From: Purshia tridentata
Taxonomy: Eukaryota; Streptophyta; Magnoliopsida; Rosales; Rosaceae
Reading direction: 5' to 3'
Assembly (NCBI GenBank): GCA_003254885.1
Contig: QANT01008764.1
Span: 62,001 to 126,000 of the forward strand
Length of the DNA stretch: 64,000 bases
The notes beneath the pieces are model-generated. The model did no database searches and was not told the origin of the DNA. It was given only the letters and a program-made list of their open reading frames with translations. This document shows positions 1-12,678 of this stretch, in pieces. The translations under genes were made by a program, and so were the position numbers. The first letter of the stretch is position 1. Each line of letters begins with the position of its first letter.

Positions 1-890
1 ATATAAAGAAACTGCTGATCCTAATGGTGTGGGCCTTGCCGCCTGTGAACAAGCAAAGCATTAAAGTGGCCAGTTGTTGAATAAGATCTAACAAGGTTAT
101 TTGTACTAAAGAATCTATCAAATAAATTATCCAAGTTCAGACTATTATGGAGAATGTTGGTGTGAGAATCTGTAAGGGATAAGAAGCAACATGCAAATTA
201 AATGATGACTTTTATAACAAGCTTGTTCTATATTCCAATTATGGTCATTTGTTTCATACATCTTCTATATTATAATGGGTTATGAGCAGTTGCTCTTTTT
301 TGCTTTTTAGGACTTGTATTTGTTAAATTTGTTTACTATTAGTAGGCATAATTCCTGTCTTAATTAACATGGTATCAAAACAAATGACCTTTTTTCTTTT
401 TTCTTTAATTCCTTATTGTTTCTGTCTGCATGAGGTGGGAAATTGGTTTCCATTGGATAAAATAACTTTTCATGCTGGATTAAGTTCAGCATTAATGTGA
501 GTAGCAAATATATGCACTTTGTGCCAATGCTAGCCCCTCCCTCCCCTCTGTCTCCTTCCTTTGCTTCTGTTTCTTCTTCTTTAAAAAAAAAATCTAGGTT
601 ATGTCACTTATGCCACAAAATGGTTCTCAATAAAGAATTGAACAATGAAGTAAATAATATGCAGATTTTGTAAGGTGCTAACACCAATGGAAAATATATC
701 AGATCTTATTGGACAATAAAGTGGTAATACCAAAAAAAAAGGCTTTCCATGACTGTTTGACATTCTGTGAGACATGGAGAATGAACTCTTACTCAGATAC
801 TTGTCATCTCTTACTTATAAACTTCATAGGCTTCCCTCTGTAGGCAACCTTTGTAATTTGTGAGTGTTTACTTCCAAATATGTGTGGCAG
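1..890. other. Likely intron of the CCCH gene, no exon recognised
   Basis: No long open frame or recognisable exon is visible here. The stretch ends in a good acceptor (tgtgtggcag, 881-890) that leads into the first recognised exon of the CCCH zinc-finger gene, so most of it is probably intron; the 5' exons lie left of the window. A short open stretch at 2-64 ends in a stop and matches nothing I know. Confidence 0.5.
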
Positions 891-2785
891 TATTTTCTGA
901 AGACAGGGACTTGCAAATATGGATCAACATGTAAATTCCATCATCCAAGGGACAGGCGTGGAGCTGGACCAGTCTTATTCAACATTTTAGGACTCCCCAT
1001 GCATCAGGTCCTTGCCTTTTCTTTGTCACTACACTGCTAATTGTTCTCAATTTGTTGCTAGATTTTCAGAGAACAGGAGTGCTTTTCATTTTAACAATTT
1101 TTAGATTGATTCTTTTCAGGAAGAAAAATCTTGTCCTTATTACATGCGAACTGGAGCATGCAAGTTTGGACCTGCATGCAAGTTTCATCATCCCCAGCCT
1201 CCAGTTGGAACTGTCTTACCTGCTTTTGGATCTACAGGCTCAACAGTTGTGCCCTCTTCAGGTCTACCTTATGTAGGTGGACTTTCTGGATGGTCATATC
1301 CAAGAGCACCATATATATCAGGAGGCCCGCGCTTAGCAACTCCACAACCTTACATTCCTGTTGTTGTCTCTCCACCTCATGGCCTACCTGCCCATGGCTG
1401 GAATACTTATGTGGTCAGTGTATTATCTCATTTATAGAACAAAAGGTTGACCTTATTTTTCATGTTCCTACTAGTACCATACATTTGTTACTTGTGAGGA
1501 ACACTAATTTTGTCTGTTTACATTGTGTTATTATAAATTGTGTTAGAGTCGGATCAAAGAATCCTTTTTCCTTTTTCTTTTTCTTTTTTGTTAAACGAAG
1601 TATCGGAAAAGTGTCTTTTTATTTTTTCTCATGGTTCAGCTTGGGAGTATGCTGCAAGGACTGTTCCACATTTATCATCTAGCTCAGTTGGGAGTATGAT
1701 GCGAACTAATGATGTTTCTATGAGATTGACCTACAGTACAAGATACGATGAGGAAAAAATACCCCTTCATGTTGGAATGTAATTTTGAGTTGTTTAAGAA
1801 TTCTAAACCATATGGGAAGTTGCAGGCTAACATTGTAATGTCCTACATCTATTTGTCCTGTAATTTTAGCATGTCTAAAGACGTACAGATTAATTCTTCA
1901 AGTTAATATGGATTCTCATGTAGGAGGCATTTTACCTGGTGATATCAGTTATTGAATTTACTGGGGACATGAAGATTCTTTTTGGTTGTGCTAAATTTTT
2001 CTTTGTTTTTAATTAGGATTTTATTTGTTAATAGGGAAACATGAGCCCTGTTTCTTCCACTAGTATTCTTGGATCCAATCTCCCCTACAACTCTAGAACT
2101 CTGGGAGAGTCAGCTTCCAATGGGCAGATCCACTTGTTATCAAGTCCAAGTCTCCCACAGAGGCCTGATCAACCTGAATGCCGGTATTTTATGAACACTG
2201 GGACTTGCAAATATGGAGTAGATTGCAAGTACCATCACCCAAAAGAAAGGATTGCAGAATCAGCTACAAACCTACTTGGGCTTCCCTCAAGACCTGTAAG
2301 TTTTATTTCTTGTTCATAGTGATGCACATGTTGGTTTGTGCAGTGTTAAGCTCAGTTCTTAGAAGCAAATCAGAGAGTGTTTCTATTACTTTTTTCATTT
2401 ATGAGCCGCTCTGTTAATGTTTGGTTATATACAGGGGCAACCTGTATGTACATACTACAGTATGTATGGAATCTGCAAGTACGGACCAACTTGCAGATTT
2501 GATCACCCCTTTGCGGAACAATCTGGTAACTATAGTATCAGCATGCCTGCTCTGTCCGTGCTTGATTCATCATCTCTCCTAAGTTATCCCAGAAGCTGGT
2601 CAATGGCCCATGGATTTGAGACTTCCCCCTCCATATCATCAAAGTTTCCTGATGGGGTAAAAAAACCTGTGAACAACAAATATCAGAATTCAGATGCAAA
2701 GATTTCAGAAGATTCCCCTGAACAAGCTGGTTCTTTGCCACCTTCACCATCCTCCTCAGAACCTGTACAAGAACAATCTGGTTGA
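891..2785 (+). CDS. CCCH-type zinc finger protein, ZFN-like (3' part)
   Basis: Four exons fit in phase: 891-1007, 1120-1413, 2035-2295 and 2435-2785 (stop TGA). The product is the C-terminal ~340 residues of a plant CCCH (C-X8-C-X5-C-X3-H) nucleic-acid-binding protein. Fingers seen are the second half of one ([18 protein letters not shown]; its first Cys lies in the preceding exon), then [40 protein letters not shown] and [20 protein letters not shown]. Between fingers 2 and 3 is a Ser/Gly/Pro-rich linker; the tail is Ser/Pro-rich and ends EPVQEQSG. Family members bind RNA or DNA in the nucleus and usually carry five fingers, so one or two are missing to the left. The donor of the second exon could lie 3 bases earlier (after 1410). 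Which of the many plant ZFN/C3H paralogues this is cannot be settled from the fragment. Confidence 0.9.
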
Positions 2786-3131
2786 GGCCAGATTTTGTTT
2801 TTTTTGTTTTTTTTTTCCTTTTTTGGTGCATTTTGCTTATTTTTATATTAGTACCTTAAAAGGGAATATTTATTACACTTTATCTCCTGCCCCCCCTTTT
2901 CACCTGTGAATCTGCGGAGTTGGATAGATTCTTTGGAGATGGATTTGATGAGCAAAAGCTGGGGGGCATGGCATTTTTTTGTGGTGAATAAAACGCAGGT
3001 GGAAAATTGTAAGATTCCCTTTTTATTTTTCCTTTTTCTCTATCCTTCAACTTATTTGGATGATATCTTTCTCCATTTTGGCTAACTGGATGATGTTTTG
3101 TTTGTCCCATGGAAGTTTTTGCTTTAGTCAA
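2786..3131 (+). other. 3' UTR and downstream flank of CCCH gene
   Basis: T-rich sequence after the stop, with poly-T tracts near 2797-2822. No ORF of note on either strand. The transcript end cannot be fixed; AATAAA-like sequence occurs near 2987. Confidence 0.4.
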
Positions 3132-4529
3132 ATATTCACTCTGATAATCTGATTGCTGTCAGGTTGGCCATGGTGCTTATTTTTTGTTATAAAATGGTCG
3201 TGGTGTTGGTGGGTTGAGTCGTATCGTTTTAATGCGTGTCGGGAGTAGTTACGCAGTGGGTTATTTGAATGATGAATGATGCATGCATAGCCTCCAGAGC
3301 TGGCATGGTCTTTGATGGCACTGGCTTTGGTGGGTCTCTTGAGCTAATGAATTTAGAGAGTTTCAAGATTGGGATACAACTGTTCTAAGTGTTGGTAGTG
3401 AACTTTTCAAATGGGTTATTAGGGAGGCACATATTATTTCACCTAAATAACATATTTGCTCAATTCTGCTGAGAGTTCTATTAAAAATCCGATACCAGAA
3501 ATACTATATTCTATTAATATCATTCATGGCAGTTCTTTCTAATTTTTATTTGGTGATAAAGAGGGCCATGAGGCATAGAGGCCCAAACAAAAAACCTACT
3601 TTTTTTAAATTGGCCTTAGAAGAAAATTTAAAAATGAGGTTTAAAAAGAAATTAAAAACCATGAATCTATCAGAAAGTACTTTGTCATCAATACTTTCCT
3701 TATGGATTTGAATTCTCTATTAATAGTTTGTGTGCTAGTCTCATTCTAATTAATTAAAAATATGTCAATTTCAATTTAGATTCATAATCGGAATAATTCA
3801 TTTTTTAAATCACTTTTTAAAAATCATATTTGTAAAAAATTAATCAAAGCATAAAGTATTTACATATATAATGTTATTGAATAAACAGTAAGCCTAACTA
3901 TTATTGAAACCATATATTTATTTTATTATAATTACATAACAAAATAAAGTACAACAAACTAACTAATTATTAGTCTAATAGTTTTTTGTCTTTTCAAATA
4001 TAAAATAGGTTCCAAATCCAAATTTCCTCTTTATTTATAAGAAAAATAAAAAAAAACTCAAAGGCCCAATGATAAGCATTGAGCTCATGTGACTAATTGG
4101 TCACGATATCATATCATGTGCCTCTCTATCACACTATTATGTTGTTTTCCAAATTTCTCTAGTTTAATAAAAATTTGTAATTCTAGTAATTAAGAATATT
4201 CGAATCACTTAATACACTGTCCGTCTTTTTTTTTTTTTTTTCATATTCAAATCCCCTTTGATGAAAAATCTCTAATTTCTATGGCATGAGATGACACCAC
4301 AAAAGTGGAGAGTGGAGTGAAAAAAAATATTGAAGATCATAAGAGTAAAAACAAAATAGAAAATAAAAAGGTTGAAACATGTAAAGAGGTTGTAATATAT
4401 ATTTCAAGGGTGTGTTGAGCAAATTTATAAACGCGAATAGAATTCTCTAGTATATATTCTTTCCTCTCTTTTTTTAACCTTGCATTTGAATGCATGTTTG
4501 CAGTTGGGCAATGCTAATAGGCATGGTCA

Positions 4530-4900
4530 CATGCACGGAAGTCACGTGACGGGGGCGGCATGAAATTTTGAATTTTCCATCTAAAAATCTAAAATCCAAA
4601 TAAGGGTGGGCCCCACACTTCAATACACATTTAATCATCCCATCAGCAGTCACATTCTCTCTTCATCTCAACCGTCCCTTCGATGAATGATTTAACAACG
4701 ACCAAACCCGCCACCTAATCACCAAGCAGCTCACCCGCTCAGCAGTACATCTCTTTTTTTACGCAGGTTGCGTACAATACCCCAAAAATAAAGCTGTCCT
4801 GCCCTGCCCTGCCGCAGCTACCGTGCGCCGGTGGCGACCCCAATCAAAGCAAGCCAAACTAAACCAAACCAAACAAGGCGACGGTGCGTCCTACGCACCC
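4530..4900. promoter_or_regulatory. GC-rich promoter-like island without an adjacent gene
   Basis: A stretch of higher GC in AT-rich surroundings. It contains a perfect G-box palindrome gtcacgtgac (4541-4550, bZIP/bHLH class) and a perfect palindrome gtgggccccac (4606-4616, matching the TCP-factor consensus GTGGGNCC). CCTGC repeats follow at 4797-4813. No exon is recognisable downstream on either strand, so the function is unknown; an orphan promoter, a non-coding RNA start or a distal enhancer are all possible. Confidence 0.35.
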
Positions 4901-5689
4901 CATAGCTTAATTTAGAAGCAATTACTTACTTATAACTGGTTCTGCAATCTGCACTGGTTTTGCTTAGCATAGTTTAGAAAACAAAAAAATAATAATAATT
5001 GGTCCATGGTTTGCCACGTTGTTAATATTCTGCTTAGTAAAAGTTTCTTTTTAATTATGGAACTCTGTATTATTATTTCACCAAGCATATTACACACAGC
5101 ATCAGCATCAGCATGTGTCTTTAGACCATGATCAACAAAAAGTAATAGCTTGAATTATTATTTTTTAGTTGGTGGGAAGTTTGTGTCTAAAGTAACTTAA
5201 CTATTTAACTGAAAAAATGCACCAATTTATATATATTTACATCATCATTGTGCCACTAAGAAATCTACACCAATCTGAAATATTATACAAGTAAACCCAA
5301 TTTCATAACTTATAGGCCTTTATTATTGTATTTGTTTTCTGTTGTTCTTTTTATTTATTAAAAATCGTCCAAATTCGAACCCAACTTCCTATATTTACTT
5401 GCTAAATAAAAATTAAAATAGTATTTTGTGTGTAGAAAAAATAAATCTATATAATTGAAACACTCACTGTTATAAAAGCATGTGACCCGCCCAAGAGGAA
5501 AAGAGGTGGTAGTCAAAGACTCAAAACTCAAAGTGGACAGGTGGATTTAATTAATTAAGAATAAAATAATGGAGAGGTGGGTTTGAGGGAGGGGCATCTA
5601 CAGCTGTCGGTTGGCGTGAGGTGTGGCTCAGAGAAGCCCGCCTCGGGTTTGTTTTGGTGTCGCACTCGCTGCCCACTGGACTTAGCCGG

Positions 5690-5726
5690 CCGGTTGTTTT
5701 AACCGGGAAACCGGGTGGACCCGGTT
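5690..5726. repeat. Paired short inverted repeats of AACCGG type
   Basis: Two inverted repeats lie side by side: ccggtt-gtttt-aaccgg (5690-5706) and aaccgggt-gg-acccggtt (5709-5726), both with perfect arms. They sit in a GC-rich patch (about 5560-5760). They could be binding sites for a dimeric factor, but no gene starts nearby. Confidence 0.45.
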
Positions 5727-6520
5727 CATTTTAGGTAGTCTTGATCAGTGTGATGATTTTGGATGACAGGTGCCTCTTACTTGTAGCCGTAATTATCTGT
5801 AATTAGGATTATTAGGCAGAACTTGACAAACCATATTCATGAAATGTACTCACAAAATGGTGAAGATTCATTACGACTCCAATTACAAATGAATGAACTT
5901 GGACATGGTTATTATGGATGGTTTTGTTTGTTGGTAGATTATGGGTGGCTTCAGTTTGACGTAAAACTAATTTGTAAAATTAAGTATATAGTTAATCTTT
6001 ATAGTTTATACAATTAACAGTGGCGCATGCTATTTCTTTTTTGTTTTTGTTAATTTTGTCATATTTATTAGAACACTGTCTATTGAATGTGGACATGGAC
6101 AAACAAATGAACGAGTCATATAATAGCATATGGTGTTGGACCAAAAAAAACTACAACATTATATTGTTGGGAAAGGCCAAAAATAGTAGTTAGTGTTTCG
6201 TTAATATAAATTTTTTTTTATTGGGATGGTGGAAGATCAAACTTGAGTGCATGGTCAAATTTTAAGATTATTCTAAGAAGATTACAACAATTGTATTTTG
6301 TAAATATACTTATTGTTTAGTGTTTGAGTACTCTACATAATTTCATATAAGAGTTTTACTACTTAGTTAAAAACAAACTAACCACTCTTTTTGGATCCAT
6401 CATAGAATGTATTTCATAATAATAATGTGTTTTTAAAATTTTGTTCTAAGAATAATTTTTAGTGGCACTGCAGAAATATGGACTCGAACTTGACTCGTGA
6501 TTTTGGAGAGGAGTGATTAG

Positions 6521-7082
6521 TAGGGATGGGCATTAAAACTGATAAACCAACAAACTAATCTATATCAAATTGATGATTTGGTTTGGATCGATTTTTTAAT
6601 ATTTTTTAATTGAATAATTTAAAATCAAACTAAATCATAAATTTGAGATTAATTACGGTTTTATTAAGTCAAACCGTTAGTTAAATCAAACTAAACCGAC
6701 TGCTTATATGAATTAAGAATATATTATTTTCTATCCTTGACATTATATAATTAGAGCAAAACTAATCTATATGGTGATATGCACTACATACAATAATGTA
6801 TAATAATATCCTAGATTTACATTATAAACTTAATTTTTTTAAAAAAATCAATTAATCACTATGTTTTGATTTTGGACTTGAAAAATATTGTTGGATTTGA
6901 AAAACATTGTTGGGCTTGTAAAAAATGTTGGGCCTTGAAATTAAACTGACATTTTCAATATGCCATATTTTCAGTTTTAGACTACTACAATTTGGCAATA
7001 GTTTGAGAAAAATTTAAACCGATCATAGTGATTTTGGTGATAATTTTAACCCAAATAAAACCGTACCCGCTACCCACCCCCA
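6521..7082. mobile_element. Non-autonomous hAT-like DNA transposon
   Basis: A 562-bp element. The left end reads TAGGGATGGG and the reverse complement of the right end reads TGGGGGTGGG, an imperfect terminal inverted repeat of the TAGGGGTGGGCA type seen in many plant hAT MITEs. It is flanked by near-perfect 8-bp direct repeats, gtgattag (6513-6520) and gtgattgg (7083-7090), as hAT transposases produce. The interior is AT-rich with repeated GGTTTGG/AAACCGA-type subterminal motifs and has no transposase frame. Confidence 0.65.
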
Positions 7083-8993
7083 GTGATTGGTGATTACTGG
7101 CACTGGTAAACAATAAATCGTCGATGAGGACGTAACGTTTTACAAAATTATTCATATAAATATAAGGGAAAGGTGTCAGATGGGTGGTCTCGAAAATGGA
7201 TAAGTAAACGGTCAGAGTGGTGGTAGTGGGACCCAAACCTCCATTACGGTGTTGGGGCCTGATCGGTAGTGTATGATGCATTGGACCTCATTCACCAAAT
7301 TGCCCCTCTGTTTTCTGAAGGGGTTATTTTATTTTCCTTTTTTTGCCCTTTTACCTCTTTTCTTCGTCCACCAGTATATGCATAATGCATCTATTTAATT
7401 TATATTATATTCAAACATTGTAATGAGATTTTTTTTTTAAAAAAAACACTATAATGAGAATCATCAATTCCGCAAAACATACACTACCCCAAGTGTTATA
7501 TTTATTTGGTTTGAACTAATTTTTGACGCATTGACTATTCACACTTACATGCATTACTATTATATAGTATCATAATTATTTAAAAACTTATTATAGAAGA
7601 ACATATCAAAAGCATACGATATGTATTGTAAACATAGCACCGTTAGAATGACCAATAAGAGTCATGTGACTATTTTAATCACAATATAAGATTACATTAA
7701 TTATTTTTCTAGTACTCAATCACTCTATGTTTTTTTGTTCTCTTAGTTGCCTTTTATTTAGCTACCATGCTCCTTAAAAGTCTACTCTAATTACTCCCTA
7801 GTTAGTAGAAGGCCATATAATTCTTGAGTCACGGGTATAAAGTGATGAGCTTGTTCGTCTTTGGTGGAAACCTTCTGTATTATAATAATTTTATTTTTAT
7901 TATGTCTTACATTTAAAAAACCTAACCCACATGTTTGGTACATTAAAATGATGCAAATATTTAACTAAAAGAATTAAAAAAAAAGTGGGTGCATAGGAAA
8001 AAAATACCAATATCAAATAATAACATAGAAAAATTTGCTTACCTTTTGAAAAATAAATGGCAGGTTCATTTGATCTTATGGCTATCAATCCAATTTTACT
8101 AATTGAATGTATTTAAATAATTCTTAGTAAATATGAAAGGATAATACATTGTAATATTAGGAAAGTATCTAATTAATTGTTCGTCAAGAGAATTGGAATC
8201 CTTTGGATTTGTGGCAATTTTTTTTTTTGGGGAGGGGAGGGGTGTGTGTGTATGTGTGTGCAAAGCTTACCTTATAATGGTATCAATTGTATGGAAAGGG
8301 TATCATTATTCTTATAGAAATATAAATTTATTATTTAATGTATTAATTATTTTAAGTTAATACCCTTTTATTTATTTGAGAAGCATTTTGTTTTTAACAT
8401 TATTTAATCTTATAATATGATATTTCATCTAATTAATCACATGTCTCATATGTATATTGTTGTTGCATGACATTATGTACGTATAATGCTATAAGCATAA
8501 ACATTCTCGTGTTTATATAGTATGACTAATACGTAAAATAATAATTACTATTAAAACCCAAATCTTTATAAAGCGGAAATACAAATAAATGATTTTATGT
8601 GAATGATTGAATGTAAGTCACGTTTGGAATGGGAGAGATAAAAAGTTAGATTGGAAATACGTCATTAATATTAAGTTAATTATTAACCATTTGGAATCAT
8701 GAAAATATAATTGATTTCCACTAATGTGTTTATTAATAATTATGAATTGAAATTTAATCTAATTCTATTTACTAAAATAACCCTGTACAAAATATATGAG
8801 TAATGAGTATACATATTTTAAGGTTTTTTTATGGGTATTTTTGGGGTTAATAAAAAAAATTGGAGGGCAATTTTGGTATGTTGCAATAACTCCACATGGA
8901 ATGAGTCAAATACCAACTATGCTCTAAAGGAGTGTGAATATCAATTTTGGAGTGCTCCCAACTTATTTTTTGAATCCTAAGTATAGGTAAACG

Positions 8994-9670
8994 TAGGGGT
9001 GCACAAATATACAGAAAATTTGTTTACCGATCTGATTTGTAATTTGTAGATATTATACTGATCCAATCCACAATTTTTCGTTTGTGGATATTGAGCCAAT
9101 TCGATCCGCAATTTGTGGATTGGATATGGATATCAATATTGAAAACTACGGATATATCCGATCCGATCTGCAAATTATATATATCAAATTATTAATTAGT
9201 TTATATATGTTTGCATATGTTTAATTCCTTTTATAAAATAAATCAAAGCCTTTATTATAGTTTATAATATCGTATAGTTTATAAACTATATATGTTACTA
9301 TATAGTTTAAGTTTAGAGTATTTTAAATTAGTTTGACGGTAAAATCTATTATAAAAGTTATAAATATATATAGTTTATAGTTTATAATATATAGTTTATG
9401 ATAGTTCATATAGTAATAGTATATAGTTTATATAACTTTTATATAGTATGTTGTGTAATTATTGAATTAATTTGAGGGATAATTTTTATATTGTATAATT
9501 GCTAAATAATTTTCATGTTATTATTTAGATATTATCCGTTATCCGATTCGATTTTGTGGATATCCGAACTTGTAAATTAGATATGGATATGAAAATAGCT
9601 ATACCGCAAATTATGGATTTGATATGAATAATGATTTGTGGATTGAATAACCGATTCGTATACACCCTTA
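8994..9670. mobile_element. Non-autonomous hAT-like DNA transposon
   Basis: A 677-bp element. The left end is TAGGGGTG and the reverse complement of the right end is TAAGGGTG. The flanking octamers are ggtaaacg (8986-8993) and gataaaca (9671-9678), which match at six of eight bases, so this looks like an old 8-bp target duplication. Inside are many degenerate copies of GGATATCCGATCCG/GGATTGGATATGG motifs and a run of TATAGTTTATA repeats (about 9250-9430). No coding capacity is seen. Confidence 0.55.
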
Positions 9671-10300
9671 GATAAACATATGGTTTAAGTAGAAAGGTAC
9701 CCTTGATATAATGACATAGTAGTAAAATTTTCCCATTATTGACATGTGGTGTTATTTTCAAGTGATCTAGGAGTTTGGAGATAACAAGTGCTTAAGAAAA
9801 AAGGATTTATTTAGGACTAATTAAATAAATTTTTAATATTACAAATTAGTCAATGAACCTTTTTATAATCAAAATAAAAAATGATAAATTACAATAAATT
9901 AATAATACATTATCATGCAAATTTAGATTTGTAGTAAGTTTTTATTTAACTGCTACGTAACATAACAACTTAGAGTTTAGCCTTTAGGATTTGCCCAAAA
10001 CTTGAAACTTAAACTTGAAACTATAAGCTCTATAACCCTAATTATAAATCCTAAATTGTATTTATAAACCATAAACCTCATTTCTATACTCTAACCCAAA
10101 TAAAAGGCAACATTGCAACTTTATATCTATAAGTAATAAAAAGAACGGAGTGAACATATTAATATCTTCTAATTCATAAAATACATGCCATTAATAAATA
10201 GATTGGTTTAGTGACTAATGTGGGCTAAAGTTTCAAAACTTATTAATTTTAGGGGAAAAAAAACTTTACATTGATCATTATGTAATATTAAAATATTTTA

Positions 10301-10440
10301 TTAATTTAAATGTAATTTTTAATGTTATATATTCAATTAAAAATAAAAAGACATTAGTCAAAAAAGAAAAAAAATTAATTTAAATGTAATTTTTAAAGTT
10401 ATATATTCAATTAAAAATAAAAAGACATTAGTCAAAAAGG
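10301..10440. repeat. 74-bp tandem duplication
   Basis: Two adjacent copies (10301-10374 and 10375-10440) begin ttaatttaaatgtaattttt and continue to acattagtcaaaaa with only one or two differences, so the duplication is recent. It lies about 390 bp upstream of the ERF start codon. Confidence 0.75.
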
Positions 10441-10727
10441 AGAAAGAAGATGAAAAAAGCAAAAAATTCCACGTATTTTGATGAGCAATGGCGTTTGGGT
10501 CATTTCACACGCCATTTTCTTTTTCCGCATTCCCCTTGCGGAGGAATAAAAAAGGCAAAATGATAACAAACCATAAAAAGAAAGAAAATTCAATCCGGAA
10601 GAAGAAGAAGAAGAGGAAGAAGAGAGAAACCACAAATAAACCCAGAAATGGAGACCCAACAACAAGATTAACATAAAATCCATTGAATCCCCGCTTCAAA
10701 CAAAGCCTCAACCCTCAACAAGGAGGT

Positions 10728-10760
10728 GGTAGAGAGAGAGAGAAGAGAGAGAAAGAAACT
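10728..10760 (+). repeat. GA-rich tract in the ERF 5' leader
   Basis: A run of gagagagag units about 70-100 bases before the ERF start codon. GA/CT tracts in 5' leaders are common in plant genes and can bind GAGA-type (BBR/BPC) factors; that role is only inferred. Confidence 0.5.
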
Positions 10761-10832
10761 TAACCCCAACACCATATTCATTCTTTCTTCTTCAACACCT
10801 ACCACCTCCTATTTTCTTCTCCTTTGATCCCC

Positions 10833-11513
10833 ATGCGGCGAGGAGGCAAAGCCACCGCAGCAGCAGCAGGAGAACAATTATGCAACAAGCCCAAGCCCAC
10901 CGCCGCGGCCCATGAAATCAGATTCCGCGGCGTCCGAAAGCGACCCTGGGGCCGATTCGCCGCCGAGATCAGAGACCCCTGGAAGAAGACCCGGGTCTGG
11001 CTCGGCACCTTCGACTCCGCCGAGGACGCCGCTCGAGCCTACGACGCCGCCGCTCGATCGTTCCGCGGGCCCAAGGCCAAGACCAACTTCCCTCCTCTTC
11101 CCACCGCCGCCGACCTCCCTCTCTACCCCCACACCGATTTTCACAACGACCGCGTCTGCTCCAAGATCGACGTCATCCAGGCCAGCAGGCCCACCTCCAG
11201 CAGCCTCAGCAGCACCGTCGAGTCTTTCAGTGGGCCCAGGCCCAGGCCCACCAGCCATCCGATGAGGGTGCAGCCACAGCAGCCTCAGCTGCAGCGTAGA
11301 CCCGTGCACCCGCTACCACCGGATGCCTGCCACAGCGACTGTGACTCCTCCTCCTCCGTTGTCGACGACGGCGACGACTGCGTCTTAACGTCGTCGTTTC
11401 GGCGAGGCTTGCCATTCGATCTCAACCTTCCGCCGCCGCTGATGGGTGGTGGCCTCGATTTATCCGGTGATATTGATGATGATGATCTTCAAGCCACCGC
11501 TTTGTGCCTCTGA
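10833..11513 (+). CDS. AP2/ERF transcription factor with EAR repression motif
   Basis: An intronless 226-residue protein, [16 protein letters not shown] to [10 protein letters not shown]. The AP2/ERF DNA-binding domain spans residues ~30-88: [18 protein letters not shown], the [14 protein letters not shown] strand region and AARAYDAAA, ending KAKTNFP. The Ala and Asp positions typical of the ERF rather than DREB subfamily are present (AEIRDP, WLGTFD). Near the C-terminus FDLNLPP (residues ~195-201) is a canonical DLNxxP EAR motif, which recruits TOPLESS/SAP18 corepressors in this family. This is the AtERF3/4/7/8-like class (group VIII) that represses GCC-box genes in ethylene, jasmonate and ABA responses. 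The coding region is much richer in GC than its flanks. The start is the first ATG after the GA-rich leader. The exact orthologue is not assigned. Confidence 0.95.
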   Translation: MRRGGKATAAAAGEQLCNKPKPTAAAHEIRFRGVRKRPWGRFAAEIRDPWKKTRVWLGTFDSAEDAARAYDAAARSFRGPKAKTNFPPLPTAADLPLYPHTDFHNDRVCSKIDVIQASRPTSSSLSSTVESFSGPRPRPTSHPMRVQPQQPQLQRRPVHPLPPDACHSDCDSSSSVVDDGDDCVLTSSFRRGLPFDLNLPPPLMGGGLDLSGDIDDDDLQATALCL

Positions 11514-12673
11514 TATTACATGGATCCAAATAATGGTCCCCCTTTTCCTTTTCTTTTGTTTTTGTCTATCTTATTTTCTCGGGAAAATCTTAAAAAAAAA
11601 AAAGGAAAAATTTGGTACTTGGTGGTTGAGAAGAACTTGAGCTTTTTCTTTTTTAATATTTTGTTTGTTTGTTTTCATTCTACCTTATTAGAATATTATG
11701 GTGTAGAATAGCATCTGGGTTTTCTTCAACTTGATGGGTTTTGGAATATTAATTCTATGTATTGTTGAAGCTAATATAGATCATCTTATTACCCAGCACT
11801 TCATCTGATCTGGCCTTGGCCCTCTTCTTGATCAGATTTTCAGTACCCTCTTTTTTTTTTTTTTATTCCTTTGTGTACAAAACATCATCTAAATTTGAAA
11901 AAAATAGCCTTAATTTTATGCAAGGAAAGTTATTCCATTTTGTTTGTTCTTTAATTTTTGGATTCACTTGTGTGTTGAGTTTTATTATTCAGCATGGCAG
12001 CCCATGTTCTATGTCAGGAATGATGATAAATATTTAGTAGAATTATTGGGGACAATGGGTTTGCATAATCGATAGGTCTTCTTTATTCTTGAAAATAATG
12101 TATGTTGGATAAGAACAAAGTGACTTCACTTTAGGAATGGCCATAAACATTACTAATCACAAAAAAGAAAGAAAAAGAAGGAAAATGGGAGTTGAAATTA
12201 TGGAAGAAGAAGAAGAGGTGGATGGTGCAGTTTTGTTTGGTGAGAGGGAATGCATGTTGATAGGGTTTTTGATAAGGACCATTAATTGCACATGTGATGC
12301 AGATTGTTGAACACTAACTGGTTGAGTATCAAATATCAATATCCCCAAACCCCAAGGCAAGCCCTTGCTGCACACACTGCACCCTTCCCTAGCTAGTTTC
12401 ACAGAATAATACTCAAAGCTTCGGCTTCACTCACATGGGTTTTCTTTTCACTCACCTCCACAAGTTAAAAAGAAAGAAAAGTAGGGCAAACATAAAAAAT
12501 AAAAAAATAAAAAGAAGAAGTGATAATGCATGTGTATGGTAGAAGCATCCATGGACCATGCATGTGAGTTTCATAATTTCAAGAGCTCCAAGGACCCTTC
12601 TCTTAGTTCTCTACTTCCAAAGTCCAAAGTGAAAAGATGTTCCATAGTGTTGTTTGATTGGGATTTAGGAACA

Positions 12674-12678
<5 letters not shown>

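Larger units (their letters stand above)
3132..10832. other. Gene desert with transposon remnants
   Basis: About 7.7 kb of AT-rich spacer without a convincing coding exon; short open frames are scattered and have no recognisable motifs. It contains two hAT-like non-autonomous elements (6521-7082 and 8994-9670), a 74-bp tandem duplication (10301-10440), a GC-rich island with palindromic motifs (about 4530-4900), and a second GC-rich patch with inverted repeats (about 5560-5760). The final ~100 bases are the promoter and GA-rich leader of the ERF gene. Confidence 0.6.

Noticed and set aside
1540-1782. Open stretch ending [15 protein letters not shown] inside a CCCH intron
   Set aside because: It has no family match and is not needed to join the flanking exons, which fit in phase without it.
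10878-11309. 143-codon open frame antisense to the ERF gene, and a 117-codon frame at 10912-11265 (+)
   Set aside because: Both are GC-driven shadows of the ERF coding region and contain only Pro/Gly/Ser-rich low-complexity sequence.
12157-12402. Minus-strand frame and an imperfect stem resembling a microRNA precursor near 12225-12390
   Set aside because: The frame lacks an ATG start, and the stem shares only ~9 paired bases around ggtgcagt; no known microRNA sequence is seen.
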